Assembly: GCF_011074885.1 (NCBI RefSeq)
Contig: NC_054686.1
Location: forward strand, 620,001-684,000
Length of the DNA: 64,000 nucleotides
Direction: 5' to 3'
Source of the DNA: Brettanomyces bruxellensis
Lineage: Eukaryota > Ascomycota > Pichiomycetes > Pichiales > Pichiaceae
Below are positions 40,413-50,269 of the stretch, one piece after another; within the stretch, counting starts at the first letter, position 1; each line of letters opens with the position of its first letter. The notes beneath the pieces were generated by a model. That model worked only from the letters and a program-made list of their open reading frames with translations, searched no databases and was not told where the DNA came from. The position numbers and the translations under genes are program-made.

Positions 40413-40928
40413 TCATGCATTTTTTTCCATCTTGCTCACGATACCTATCAATTTGTCAGAGAAGATCTTGAAATCGATGAAGCCCGTTTCTCTGAAAACT
40501 TTAGTCAATTCAATCTGTTCCTGATCTATAGTTCCATCAAGATCAACGTCAATGTAGTACACAGGTTGTGTTTTCGACTTGAGATGTGTCGAAACTTTGA
40601 GGGTCTTCGCACCTTTAATACCCACGTATTTGGTAGTTTTGACAACGTATTTACCAAACAAATACCATATGAATTGGAATCCAAAGAACAACACGACAAG
40701 CACTTCTGTATAGAAAACATATTGCCCATTGTTAAAATCATTCTTGTATTTCTTCTCGGCATAGTACATCAAACCGGCAAATGCAACACACAAGTATCCA
40801 ATTATTAATTTGATATCCTTCAGCATGAACGACTCTTTATAACCTAAACGAGAGAATGCAGGCGATAAATGTTGGTCACACTCATTTCTGAGGGCAACGG
40901 CCGAGTTTAAGTTCACCTTCTTGGCCAT
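40413..40928 (-). CDS. SPC2: Signal peptidase complex subunit Spc2
   Basis: This 171-residue ER membrane protein has the Spc2/SPCS2 pattern: an N-terminal cytosolic part with LSPAFSRLGYKESFMLKDIKLIIGY, two membrane segments (about 40-60 and 73-93) and a cytosolic domain with VYYIDVDLDGTI. Spc2 is a non-catalytic subunit that links signal peptidase to the Sec61 channel. S. cerevisiae Spc2 has 178 residues. SPC2 is next to IMD4 in S. cerevisiae; here about 8 kb and three genes separate them. Confidence 0.88.
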   Translation of the reverse strand: MAKKVNLNSAVALRNECDQHLSPAFSRLGYKESFMLKDIKLIIGYLCVAFAGLMYYAEKKYKNDFNNGQYVFYTEVLVVLFFGFQFIWYLFGKYVVKTTKYVGIKGAKTLKVSTHLKSKTQPVYYIDVDLDGTIDQEQIELTKVFRETGFIDFKIFSDKLIGIVSKMEKNA

Positions 40929-41241
40929 TTTACAAACGATCTATGGTCTTTAAAGATATTCTGGCGACGAGTGCAGCTGAGATGAAATAAAAGTTAATGG
41001 CACCAGCTGTAATTGGTGCGAAGCACTCAAACGAAAAGTGATGAGAAAGGAGAAAAAAAAAATATAAAGTGAGAAAATAGAAGAAGCATTATTTCATTAC
41101 CTAAAATATTTGTCTACCTGTACATTTTCATCCTTGATAATAACGTACTGATCCAAATACAAAGAATTTCAAGCATAAAATTTCACTATAAATTATAAAA
41201 AAGCATCGTAAAACAAATTGTAGATATATACAATCATGACA
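40929..41241. other. SPC2 promoter and GH125 3' region
   Basis: 313 bases. A 9-A run and purine-rich sequence lie at 41043-41082 upstream of SPC2, with AT-rich terminator-like sequence next to the mannosidase stop. Nothing else is visible. Confidence 0.35.
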
Positions 41242-42981
41242 TTAAATGCCCTTGTACCATGGTTGGTCTTGAACTCTATAAGGTATTTGGGAATATTCGT
41301 CCTTGAAGATGAGATGTGGCTTCCGCTCAGCAAGACCAATAATTGCCTTAGCGAATTCACTATTTCCCCAACTAAACCATTGCCTTGAATATTTATGTGT
41401 AGGTGAGTTGATTTCAATACCCTCATGCATCAATCCTAAGCCTCTGGTGGTTGAGACCACCTTCTCCAATAATTTCAAAATCTCCGCATCATCTTCTGAA
41501 GTTCTTATTTGCACCACCATAGACATTGGCCAGCCATAGGAAAGACCAACATGTGGCCCACCAATTCCACCATAGTATCTTCCATTGACAAAATAAGGAT
41601 TACCATCACTTTCAAGAACCATCTTTCTAGTATTCTGGTAAATTGGATCTTCAACTGAGAGGAAGCCCAAATCAGGAAGGGAAAGGAGAGATGGCAAGTT
41701 GGCATCATCCATAATATTTGTTCCACCAAATCCATCAACCTCATATGCAAAGACCTTGCCATACTTCTTGTGTTCCACCACACCATAATCGTTGATACCT
41801 TTTCGGATACCTTCGGCAATCGAACGAGCTGTAGTCGATGGTCCGTTCAAATGAGCAATTTCAAAGTAATGGGCGATTCTTTCGAGCTCGGCGGCCATAT
41901 AGGCATTTCCAGGAATGAAGAACTGGAATATGCAGGCATCATCCGATGGCCTAAATGCCGAACGAATAAGACCAGTGCCACCTTTGATAGGATTTCCACG
42001 TCCACCTAAGCAAAGGGTTTCTGTGCCTGACATTGTATCTCTCTGAAAAGTGTATTGAGCAACCAACGCACGACCATGCTCATCTTTGGTTGGAATTGAC
42101 TGAGTTTTAAGAATGTAAACAAGGTTTGTGAAAGCGGCACTCCATATAGGGTCGCTTAGAATTGTGGTGTCACCTGAGTATTTAATATAATTATTCGTGA
42201 GATCTAAAAATGATGCCAAAGAATCAACCTCCCATTTACATTCGAAAACTTGGTTCCAGTCTGGTTTTGGTGAAACTGTATCCTTGGATGATGGCACTTT
42301 TTTAATTTTGGCCTCCGCTGGGGGTTGGAACGCATTGCAGTAAGCATCATTTCTCATATACATGGCCTGCTGGATAACAGCACCCTTGATGAGACTCTTA
42401 AGATGCTCGTCAGAACTAATAAGTGGAGTATACACACTCAATTGGTTAGCCGAGTCACGGAGCCACTCTGCTGCAATATCGCCTGTGGCAATAAACGTTC
42501 TTGGATATCCTGTTCTCTTATCCTGTGGGGTATACCACCATATAGTGGTGTCCAATGTGTTGGGAAAGGCATTTTCAAAGAGCCTTGCCATATCCGGATC
42601 GGCCAGTCTTTCCTTCATATCCTTGATGACATTTTCCACGGCTTTGCTACGAAAAGTACGACAATCTGGCTCTGGTCGCATATATGACAACTGCTGGTCT
42701 CCTTCCGAAAGTGGTGGATGAATACTCTTGGAATATTCAAAATAATTCGGACATCCTCTTTTTTTCTGTTGGCCTAAAATTTCCGTGTCTCTCCAGCTTG
42801 AGATACTGTGGAAAAGCGCATCAGCTAAAAAGAGAATTGCAATACCAACGAAAAGACGGCTTGTTAGTGATGAGGTCTGAAACCATAATGTTATGGCAGC
42901 AATAAGCCTGGAAACAGGCGACCTATTTGTATGAATCTTTGTATGTGGCATATGTGGATTAGGTTCATTCAACGGTATCAT
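41242..42981 (-). CDS. GH125 exo-alpha-1,6-mannosidase (Mug157-like), type II membrane protein
   Basis: This 579-residue protein has one membrane segment near residue 45-60 (LFVGIAILFLADALF), so it is probably a Golgi/ER type II protein. Its lumenal part matches glycoside hydrolase family 125 (formerly DUF1237; S. pombe mug157): NTLDTTIWW, FIATGDIAAEWLRDSANQL with the catalytic-type Asp, FECKWEVDSLASFL and the C-terminal MHEGIEI and WFSWGNSEFA. GH125 enzymes remove alpha-1,6-mannose from glycans. Fungal members are common but, as far as I know, none is annotated in S. cerevisiae. The physiological role in yeast is uncertain. Confidence 0.88.
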   Translation of the reverse strand: MIPLNEPNPHMPHTKIHTNRSPVSRLIAAITLWFQTSSLTSRLFVGIAILFLADALFHSISSWRDTEILGQQKKRGCPNYFEYSKSIHPPLSEGDQQLSYMRPEPDCRTFRSKAVENVIKDMKERLADPDMARLFENAFPNTLDTTIWWYTPQDKRTGYPRTFIATGDIAAEWLRDSANQLSVYTPLISSDEHLKSLIKGAVIQQAMYMRNDAYCNAFQPPAEAKIKKVPSSKDTVSPKPDWNQVFECKWEVDSLASFLDLTNNYIKYSGDTTILSDPIWSAAFTNLVYILKTQSIPTKDEHGRALVAQYTFQRDTMSGTETLCLGGRGNPIKGGTGLIRSAFRPSDDACIFQFFIPGNAYMAAELERIAHYFEIAHLNGPSTTARSIAEGIRKGINDYGVVEHKKYGKVFAYEVDGFGGTNIMDDANLPSLLSLPDLGFLSVEDPIYQNTRKMVLESDGNPYFVNGRYYGGIGGPHVGLSYGWPMSMVVQIRTSEDDAEILKLLEKVVSTTRGLGLMHEGIEINSPTHKYSRQWFSWGNSEFAKAIIGLAERKPHLIFKDEYSQIPYRVQDQPWYKGI

Positions 42982-44018
42982 CTATAAAATAAAAATAAAA
43001 TGCAAAAGTGTTCAGAAGTGGGTATAAAGTTAACCGGGTATTTAAAGGGCACGATGAAAGCAATAAAATTCAAAAATGTATATGGGGAAAAAACGGAAAA
43101 CGACAAAAACTATTCAGATTTGAATAAACAAGAAAAAGATTATAGTAAACGAAAAGATGAATAGGAAAACAGGAAAAAATAAATTCGATCAATTATGTAA
43201 AACAGTAATAAGTGGGGCAATAAAGTCTGTTGATCAAAGAATACTTAGTTAGAAATGTGGAGGAAAACAGGGAGCGAGCGTCATGCATCGAGGAAGTAAA
43301 AAATAAAAGTCCGGAGCGATAAAAGAAAAACGACCAAAATAATACATTATTCAATGCTTTAAGGTCTGGGTACTTTTTGAGGGGACACAATGTACTTTTT
43401 TTTAAAACGTCGAGAAGAATATCGAGAAGGCGTTTTAATTAATTTGCATTGAATACGGCTTCTAATTCCGAAGGAAACGTTACAGCGGAAGCGAAATACG
43501 ATACAATTCAGGAAAATAATGCAAGAGCTTTACGGATATTAGTACTGCTTTTTTTACCAAATACCCCTTTTTAAAATGATAAAATTTCAATGGTGAACTT
43601 CGGGACCAAAAAGAAATTAGGCCGTTGAACAAAAATTTGGTACTTATTATGACTGTCAAATTGGATGGCCTATATAGCAGTACCAACACAGAAACGACAG
43701 TGAAGTTCGAATAATTTTGGTTCTTGATGGAAGTTAAGGATTTCTACTTTGTTAAATTATATTCGTAATATATAATCTTTGAAGAAACACGGATAAACCA
43801 AATTTTAAACTTCAATGTGAAGCGATAAAGAAATCTATCAGACAACATCCAAGTACGGACGAAAAAAAAAAGAAAAAAAGAGAAAAAGAGAAAAAGTACA
43901 GGTCGCACATGTCCTATTTCTACGATAGAATACGTCGGCTCGGTCAGCTATTCTGAGATACAATTTAATTAAATACAGTATAAGAATTAATCACAGTAAT
44001 AAGTTATCATATATCATC
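42982..44018. promoter_or_regulatory. Divergent GH125/DFM1 intergenic region with purine tract
   Basis: 1.04 kb of mostly A-rich plus-strand sequence. A 36-base pure purine tract of A-runs split by single G lies at 43861-43896, about 120 bases before the DFM1 ATG. Short frames here are not protein-like. Promoters of both genes are expected. Confidence 0.4.
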
Positions 44019-44948
44019 ATGTCAGAACTAGCACGGTAAGTAACGGACAAGCTTAATCCTTTTGCTGTTCATAATGCTAACCTAGGATAACTATATTTAT
44101 TTAGAATTGTTACATCTATACCTCCAATTACCAGAACGTTCACACTCACATCTTTAGTGATGGATGGTCTCAATTCGTTTGGAATTGTACCGTATTCATC
44201 ATTTGCATGCTTTTTCCCCGAGGCGGTCAAAAATTTTGAACTATACCGTTTCGTGACGGGCTTTTTAATACCAAATCCACAACCAATGCAGGGTCTAATG
44301 GAAATGTACGTGATGTATACCTTTTCGAAAGGCGTGGAAACAAAGAAGTTTGGCCGTAATTTTCCAGATTATTTCTTTTACCTTGCAATCACATTTCCAC
44401 TTATGCTTTTTGGGGCTTACTTCTTTTTGCCACCTGTCCTATCTCTATCTCCAGCACTCCAATCGGCACTTACATACACATGGGCAATTGACAATTATGA
44501 TCAGAAGGTGAACTTTTATTTCATACCATTACAGGCATCTCTACTACCCGTGGTTTCTTTGGGTTTCCGGATCCTAGTTGATGGTCAACTATCATTCCTT
44601 CTTGCTCTAATCGGAATGTCCGCAGCCTACATATACAACTGTATTGAAACCCATTCATTTGGCCCACTAGAATCATTCTTTTTAGCACACCATGGAAATG
44701 CAACCAACAGGCTTGGGGCTGGAAACAACATTTTACGATGGGTCTATTCAACAGGCAAATTGCAGGCTCCTCAATGGCTAAGGACTATTTTTTCAAAATT
44801 AACAGGAAATGATTACAATTCGGCACCTCTCAATGGGGGAATTCATGTTACCCCATCATTTAAACAAAACCCATCTGGTGGTAGATTCAATAGAGAAAAA
44901 AGAGCCTTCCAGGGGAAAGGAAGAAGACTTGGAACGAAAGAGGATTGA
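44019..44948 (+). CDS. DFM1: Derlin-type ER-associated degradation protein Dfm1 (one intron)
   Basis: The gene has a 17-base first exon (44019-44035, MSELA plus two bases), an intron (44036-44104) and a second exon to 44948, giving 286 residues. Splicing restores the derlin N-terminus SIPPITRTFTL, which lies out of reach of any ATG in the second exon alone. There are about four to six hydrophobic segments with TYTWAIDN, which aligns with Dfm1 TYTWSIDN. The C-terminus carries a Cdc48-binding SHP box, FQGKGRRLG, which separates Dfm1 from Der1. Dfm1 retrotranslocates misfolded membrane proteins for degradation. S. cerevisiae Dfm1 is longer (341), with two SHP boxes. Confidence 0.9.
44036..44104 (+). 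other. DFM1: Spliceosomal intron in DFM1
   Basis: 69-base intron with donor GTAAGT at 44036, branch site TGCTAAC at 44075-44081 and acceptor TTTAG ending at 44104. It interrupts codon 6 after its second base. Removing it joins the start codon in frame with the derlin coding sequence. Confidence 0.88.
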
Positions 44949-45230
44949 TTGTAGAATAAATGTTTATAGTGCTAAATGGGACAACTAATTTCATTACGGA
45001 TGGCGAAGAAAAGTTAGATAATATGTAATTTGGAGAAATACGGATATAGTTTTTTTTTTTTTTTTTTTTTTTCTTGAGATGCCCCAAAAAATATTGGTGA
45101 TTAGAGAGATGCGTATATTTTTGAACGGTATGTTGCCACACTTATCCTACCCATTGAATTACCACAGAGAAAGGGCGTACATAATTACACGCACATTACA
45201 TTTCTGTGATAACCTACTGCATATCAAAAG

Positions 45231-45986
45231 ATGACATACGATAAAGATGAAGAAGCCAAGCCATTATGGCTTGTGGGATACGGATCTCTACTTTTCAAAC
45301 CACCTCTTCATGATAAAGCGATCTCCAAGAGCTTCAAAAAGTTCCCTGGATATCTGAGTGGATTTGCCCGCAGATTTTGGCAAAGCAGCTACGATAACAG
45401 GGGGACCCCAGAGCAAAAGGGAAGAGTTGTGACAATTATTCCAGCAGCCGAAATTGCATCGCATGATGAATTTAAGGATGACATACTACATTACGAACTA
45501 CACTCTCAGGAACATTGCAACGAAGTAATCAACAACGCAAAGTTGCTTCACAATGCCCTCAAGGTCTGGGGATGCATATATTACATACCACCAAAGTATG
45601 CAAGGGAGGCCAGCGAATATCTTGATTTCAGAGAGAAAGATGGCTATTCCAGCCATAAAGTCTCATTTAATGTGGTGTTAGATTCGAAACAGGAACAAGA
45701 TCCAAGAATCCAAAGTATCATGAGCAAATTACCCAAAAATAAGGCGGGTGAACCAGTGATTGATTCTATCGTTTATGTTGGAACAATTGAAAATGAATCT
45801 TTCGTAGGACCAGAAAATGTGAAAAAGACTGCCGACATCATTAGAGTTTGTAAGGGTGATTCTGGTCCAAACATAGAATATCTTTTGGGATTAAACGACG
45901 CCATGAAGGATCTCGATCCCTCTGGTAGAAATAGAAGCCATGATCCATATTTAGAGGATTTAGTGAACTTTGTCGAGAAAAATTAG
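45231..45986 (+). CDS. GCG1: ChaC-type gamma-glutamylcyclotransferase (glutathione-specific)
   Basis: This 251-residue enzyme cleaves glutathione to 5-oxoproline and Cys-Gly in the cytosol. The signature substrate loop VGYGSLLF is at residues 16-23, followed by GFARRFWQSSYDNRGTPEQKGRVV and YLDFREKDGY, which contains the catalytic Glu. S. cerevisiae Gcg1 (YER163C) is 232 residues and lies next to RAD4 and SPT2, which follow here about 6 kb on. A T23 run (45050-45072) lies in the upstream gap. Confidence 0.93.
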   Translation: MTYDKDEEAKPLWLVGYGSLLFKPPLHDKAISKSFKKFPGYLSGFARRFWQSSYDNRGTPEQKGRVVTIIPAAEIASHDEFKDDILHYELHSQEHCNEVINNAKLLHNALKVWGCIYYIPPKYAREASEYLDFREKDGYSSHKVSFNVVLDSKQEQDPRIQSIMSKLPKNKAGEPVIDSIVYVGTIENESFVGPENVKKTADIIRVCKGDSGPNIEYLLGLNDAMKDLDPSGRNRSHDPYLEDLVNFVEKN

Positions 45987-46336
45987 TATGTTAGTATGTT
46001 AACAGTGAAATAAGCTTTGTATACAGGCTGGCTGTATATTTTTTTGGATTTTTCCTGCTCGGTACATTGATCGCTTTGGAATCAGTCGATCTCATCCATG
46101 ACTGCGCTTGTATGAAAAATTGCACTTTTTACAATGGAAAAATATGTATCTGCAAGAGAAAAAAAAAAAAGGAGAGGGGAAAAAAAAATTTCGATAATGA
46201 TAAAAGAAATATGAAGAAAAAGAGATTCATATCGGCGATAACAAAGCAACTTTCTTTTTAAACTATTTAATCAATAAAACATTACCGAAGTTTAGATTTA
46301 AATGTGCATACATAACTGTATGGCAAACTAGCGGAA
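45987..46336. other. Intergenic region GCG1 - PQ-loop gene
   Basis: 350 bases holding a GCG1 terminator and the promoter of the next gene. A-rich purine stretches occur at 46158-46226. A 64-codon open frame spanning them is low-complexity and not gene-like. Confidence 0.35.
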
Positions 46337-47188
46337 ATGTCGCATGCAGATATTGCTAATATATTAGGAACAATTGGAACTGTTCTATGGTGCATCCAAT
46401 TATCTCCTCAGATCTATTTTCTATGGAAAAAGAAAGATGCCACAGGTTTTCCCCCAATATTCATGTTTCTTTGGGCTGCATCTGGTGTTCCATTTTCCAT
46501 TTATTTTGTTGGATCGGATTCTTACATTCCAATGCAAGTGCAACCGCAGATGTTTACACTTTTATGCTCAATAGCATGGATACAATCTATGTACTATCCT
46601 CCATACAGCTATCCCAAGAGGAAATGTATTGGTTATGCAGTTACATTTTATGCCATATCATTAGCATGCGAGTTGGGATTTGGAATCACATTGAAAAAAG
46701 TTTATTTGAACGGAACACATTGGCCGATGCTTGTATTTGGAATTATTGCCTCTGTTTTGCTTGTTGCTGGTCTCGTTCCTCCTTATTTTGAATTAGCCAA
46801 GCGTCAAGGACAGGTTGTTGGAATCAACTTTTTCTTTCTAGCTATGGATTCTTCGGGCGCAATTTTTTCCATGGCCAGTAATTGTGTGGATAAAATCGAT
46901 ATAATGGCTATGATTTTGTACATTTTAGTGATTGTCATGGAAGCTGGAATTTTTACCTCCCAACTAGTTTGGTGGCTGAGAATTGGCCGAAAACAAAAGA
47001 ACAATATTGACAGCGGTGACAAAGTCAACGAGAATGAATGTCTCCAAGAAGTTGATCTAAACTCCATTGATCTTGAAAGTCAACGTTCACTTTCTGAAAG
47101 CCAGGTGCAACAGGATAGAGAACGTCAGGCTAACTTAAAGAAGGAGGAAACGTTGACCCATCAATCGAAATGCAATAGCTCTGATTGA
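46337..47188 (+). CDS. PQ-loop repeat membrane protein (YDR090C-like)
   Basis: This 283-residue protein has seven hydrophobic segments and a hydrophilic tail of about 60 residues. The first PQ-loop is clear (GTIGTVLWCIQLSPQIYFLWKK). The second, at GLVPPYFELAK, has Pro-Pro instead of Pro-Gln. PQ-loop proteins include lysosomal/vacuolar amino acid exporters (Ypq1-3, cystinosin) and sugar carriers. The run MFLWAASGVPFSIYF is typical of a fungal subgroup with S. cerevisiae YDR090C, whose role is unknown. The YDR086C-088C cluster (SSS1, RRP1, SLU7) is also in this window, which supports the assignment. Confidence 0.75.
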   Translation: MSHADIANILGTIGTVLWCIQLSPQIYFLWKKKDATGFPPIFMFLWAASGVPFSIYFVGSDSYIPMQVQPQMFTLLCSIAWIQSMYYPPYSYPKRKCIGYAVTFYAISLACELGFGITLKKVYLNGTHWPMLVFGIIASVLLVAGLVPPYFELAKRQGQVVGINFFFLAMDSSGAIFSMASNCVDKIDIMAMILYILVIVMEAGIFTSQLVWWLRIGRKQKNNIDSGDKVNENECLQEVDLNSIDLESQRSLSESQVQQDRERQANLKKEETLTHQSKCNSSD

Positions 47189-47347
47189 ATAATTCGCATT
47201 ACAATAACTATCTAGATACCTTATTCTTAGAATGTCCATAATAATATTTGCATGCTTTTAAAAGTTTAATAAATATCTAAGTACATGGCGATGATCCGAA
47301 TAACACCTCGCAAGGGAAATACAACATACCAACTCGTTTATAAATAA

Positions 47348-50269
47348 TCATTTTCCCGGCCAATCCCATTTCCCTACTATGCCCCATGTAAAGTCGAATT
47401 TCGACACAAAATCTGCAAATCTTCCAGAAATTTGTATTGGTTTCATTGTGCTCTTTAGTTGATCAAGCTCATATTCGCTTGAACATTTTCTAAAGGCTCT
47501 GAACCGTTTGTCATATGCACCAAGTGCATAGACTAATTCTGCTCTATCAGCCGCTGGTAACATCGAAATGTATGTATGAAAGAGTCCAGATTTCATTGGA
47601 TACCTGAGGTCTACCATTCTTTTCAAGAAAGAATAAAGTCTGTCGGACTTGCCAAATTTCTTAGCACACTGCAAATATAGAACTAATAAGTTGTCATTAG
47701 GATAAACCTTTCCTGTTACACAATCTCCAAATGATTCCGATATTCTCTTATCAAATTCTTCGAAAGCAACGTCAACCGGCTTTTTATTTTCTGTTCCACG
47801 CGAATCCATAACGACCCACCTAACACTATTATACTTCTTGTTTTTCTGCATTGACAAAGCCGCCACAAACAACGAGGATATTGTTAAAGGAGTCACTTTT
47901 GTATATGCATTCAATGATTCATAACGAGCGTAGGAATTTTCAGGATTTAAGGTTGATTCTCCTAAAAGATAACTTGAATTAAGCCTGCTGGACTTGAATT
48001 GTGCATTTTGATACAAATATCGTGCAAACTCTAAAGGAGTACCAAAACCGTATGCCTTAAACTCCTCTGGCTCATACAATTGTTTTCTTACTTTCGACAG
48101 CTTTTTCGGGATAACAACCTCTTGATAATGCTGTATTAGATAATTGAACGATTCAATATCAGAACAATTCTCTGATAATTTTTCCAATTTCTCAGGATCC
48201 TGAAGAATGTCGACAGGCTGAGAATTTTCTTGTACCATCTTTAGAGCTTGGTTGTTTTTAGCTAATTTGTAAAGCTTGGAAATAAATTTGCTCAAAGTAC
48301 TATCATCCATCTCTTTGCTTTGAAATTGTGTATATATCTGCAGCAATCTTATTGGATCATCAGTATGACTTATTATCAGATCAAGGACAACACTATTGTA
48401 TATATGCCCTTTAAAGGTCCGTAGGTATAACGATATTAATATACCAATTGTACTATAATTAAGCATGGAGTGATGATTCATCTTTATAAGAATAATATCC
48501 CATATCTCAGGATAAATCCTTAATAATGATCGATCCGCCTTATTCAAGATACAGTAAAAATCATTGAACATATCTTTCCAGTTACTCTTCTGAATATCAA
48601 GAAGCAATATGGAGTTACACAAAAACTTTGCGTTATAATCCATACGTTCATATCGAAGCTGTGCTATTTTATTTGAATGGGTATTGTCTGGATATTTTTG
48701 ACTTGTTCTAACGACCTTCTTCAATCCCTCAATATCAAAACTTTCAAGCTGCCATCTATCGAATCGTTTTTGTGCACTTTTGAAGTATTTATATGCTTTT
48801 TGAAAATCATGAAAATACGTTAAATTTGAAACGGCTAGTAAGTTTGTGCAATCAGGATCGAAATCCTTATTTTCAGAAATGAATGAATTTAAAACTTTGA
48901 TTATTCTGGACTGAGCAAAACGATAAAAATCAGACGGTAAAATACTGTTCTTGCCTGTATGATCGTATGAAAGTTTCCACATGATTTCACCCAATTGGTC
49001 AATTATTTGAGGGGTTCTTGTATTATTTTCGTCAAGAAACAATGTCACAAGCTTTGGAAGAAACGCAACCTTAAACCTAATTGCGTAACACAAAAGATTG
49101 GAAAATACCAAAGGTATTTTTAATTCTCTCACAAGAGCTTTGTCGGACTTTATATTAAATTGCTTCAAACTGTATAGCAGCTCCTGATCTTTAAAGTTTA
49201 TGAATTTGGAGTGCTTGGCATATAATTCGTACAAAGCAATATACTCTAGTTCATTTTCAGGTTTCCGTAGAAGAAGATCATAAAGTATAATATCGGGAAT
49301 TACATCACATCCATTAAGGTACGAGATGCACTTTGTCAACGAAGGTTCGAATATCGATGATATCCATGCATTCACATCATGAGCATAAGATCCATGATGA
49401 TTCCAAACCATTTCTTCTTCTATTTCAAATTTGAGTAATCTTAAAGCAGTTTTAAAATTCTCATTTTCAGATAGTATTTTAGATTGCGTCCCGTTAAACA
49501 AGGCTCCATGAAATGTATCTGCAGCTATATCTGTGTATTCGGAATCTTGCCGAACTTTTGAAAACTGAACTAATAGTTTTGTGACCAAATTGTTTTTATA
49601 CGATGGTTTGAGGGCCATCACCAGACTTTGTAAAAGAATGACAAATGCAGATTCAATATCCATATTATATGAAAGTCGTCTGGTCTTGGAAAACTGCAAT
49701 GAATTATCTGATGAACATGGTGATGGATTTAACTCTAAAAGGCTGGGCAGACAACAAAGAAAGCACTCTAGATCAGACGTGACCTGGGCAAACATGATAT
49801 CATTATGTGGTAATATGGTACTAAAATGTTGATGCAAATAAGAATTATTCTGTTTTTTCCTTAATGAAGAAATTATATGTGCAAAGTCCGAATCCAAGTT
49901 GGGTTTCTGAGTATTTTCACTTTCGCGTTCAGTACAATCAACAGTATCTGCCTTTAGCGATCCGTTTACTGTAGTAGATAAATCACGTTGATATGTATGC
50001 AAAGTTCTTACGCTAAATCCTTTGAACAAAGTTATATTTCTAGAGACCGTCTTATCTCTAGTTAAATAATTTGCATGTCTCAGATCTAAGCCGAACTGCT
50101 GTAACCCTGAAGTCAAAACATAACAGTTAGCCAGCAGAATCGGTGGGAACCGCTGATATTTCAACCCTCTGAGCAGCATGCGATATAGCACTTTCAAAGA
50201 CGATGCTATGATTATTGATTTTAGTTTAATAGTATTAATTTGGAAACATAAATGATTTTCATTTCGCAT
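47348..50269 (-). CDS. Unrecognised 973-residue protein, probably mitochondrial
   Basis: I do not recognise this protein. The first 60 residues are rich in Lys, Arg, Ile and Leu with few acids, as in a mitochondrial targeting sequence, with a second Met (MLLRGLKYQRF) near residue 31 as a possible alternative start. The rest is helical in appearance, with repeated short helices and no membrane segment. This is like the rapidly evolving organellar expression factors of yeast (PPR-type, for example Rpm2, Aep, Pet309). No clear 35-residue PPR consensus is visible by eye. The 1 kb gap to RAD4 is a shared divergent promoter. The function is unknown. Confidence 0.7.
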   Translation of the reverse strand: MRNENHLCFQINTIKLKSIIIASSLKVLYRMLLRGLKYQRFPPILLANCYVLTSGLQQFGLDLRHANYLTRDKTVSRNITLFKGFSVRTLHTYQRDLSTTVNGSLKADTVDCTERESENTQKPNLDSDFAHIISSLRKKQNNSYLHQHFSTILPHNDIMFAQVTSDLECFLCCLPSLLELNPSPCSSDNSLQFSKTRRLSYNMDIESAFVILLQSLVMALKPSYKNNLVTKLLVQFSKVRQDSEYTDIAADTFHGALFNGTQSKILSENENFKTALRLLKFEIEEEMVWNHHGSYAHDVNAWISSIFEPSLTKCISYLNGCDVIPDIILYDLLLRKPENELEYIALYELYAKHSKFINFKDQELLYSLKQFNIKSDKALVRELKIPLVFSNLLCYAIRFKVAFLPKLVTLFLDENNTRTPQIIDQLGEIMWKLSYDHTGKNSILPSDFYRFAQSRIIKVLNSFISENKDFDPDCTNLLAVSNLTYFHDFQKAYKYFKSAQKRFDRWQLESFDIEGLKKVVRTSQKYPDNTHSNKIAQLRYERMDYNAKFLCNSILLLDIQKSNWKDMFNDFYCILNKADRSLLRIYPEIWDIILIKMNHHSMLNYSTIGILISLYLRTFKGHIYNSVVLDLIISHTDDPIRLLQIYTQFQSKEMDDSTLSKFISKLYKLAKNNQALKMVQENSQPVDILQDPEKLEKLSENCSDIESFNYLIQHYQEVVIPKKLSKVRKQLYEPEEFKAYGFGTPLEFARYLYQNAQFKSSRLNSSYLLGESTLNPENSYARYESLNAYTKVTPLTISSLFVAALSMQKNKKYNSVRWVVMDSRGTENKKPVDVAFEEFDKRISESFGDCVTGKVYPNDNLLVLYLQCAKKFGKSDRLYSFLKRMVDLRYPMKSGLFHTYISMLPAADRAELVYALGAYDKRFRAFRKCSSEYELDQLKSTMKPIQISGRFADFVSKFDFTWGIVGKWDWPGK

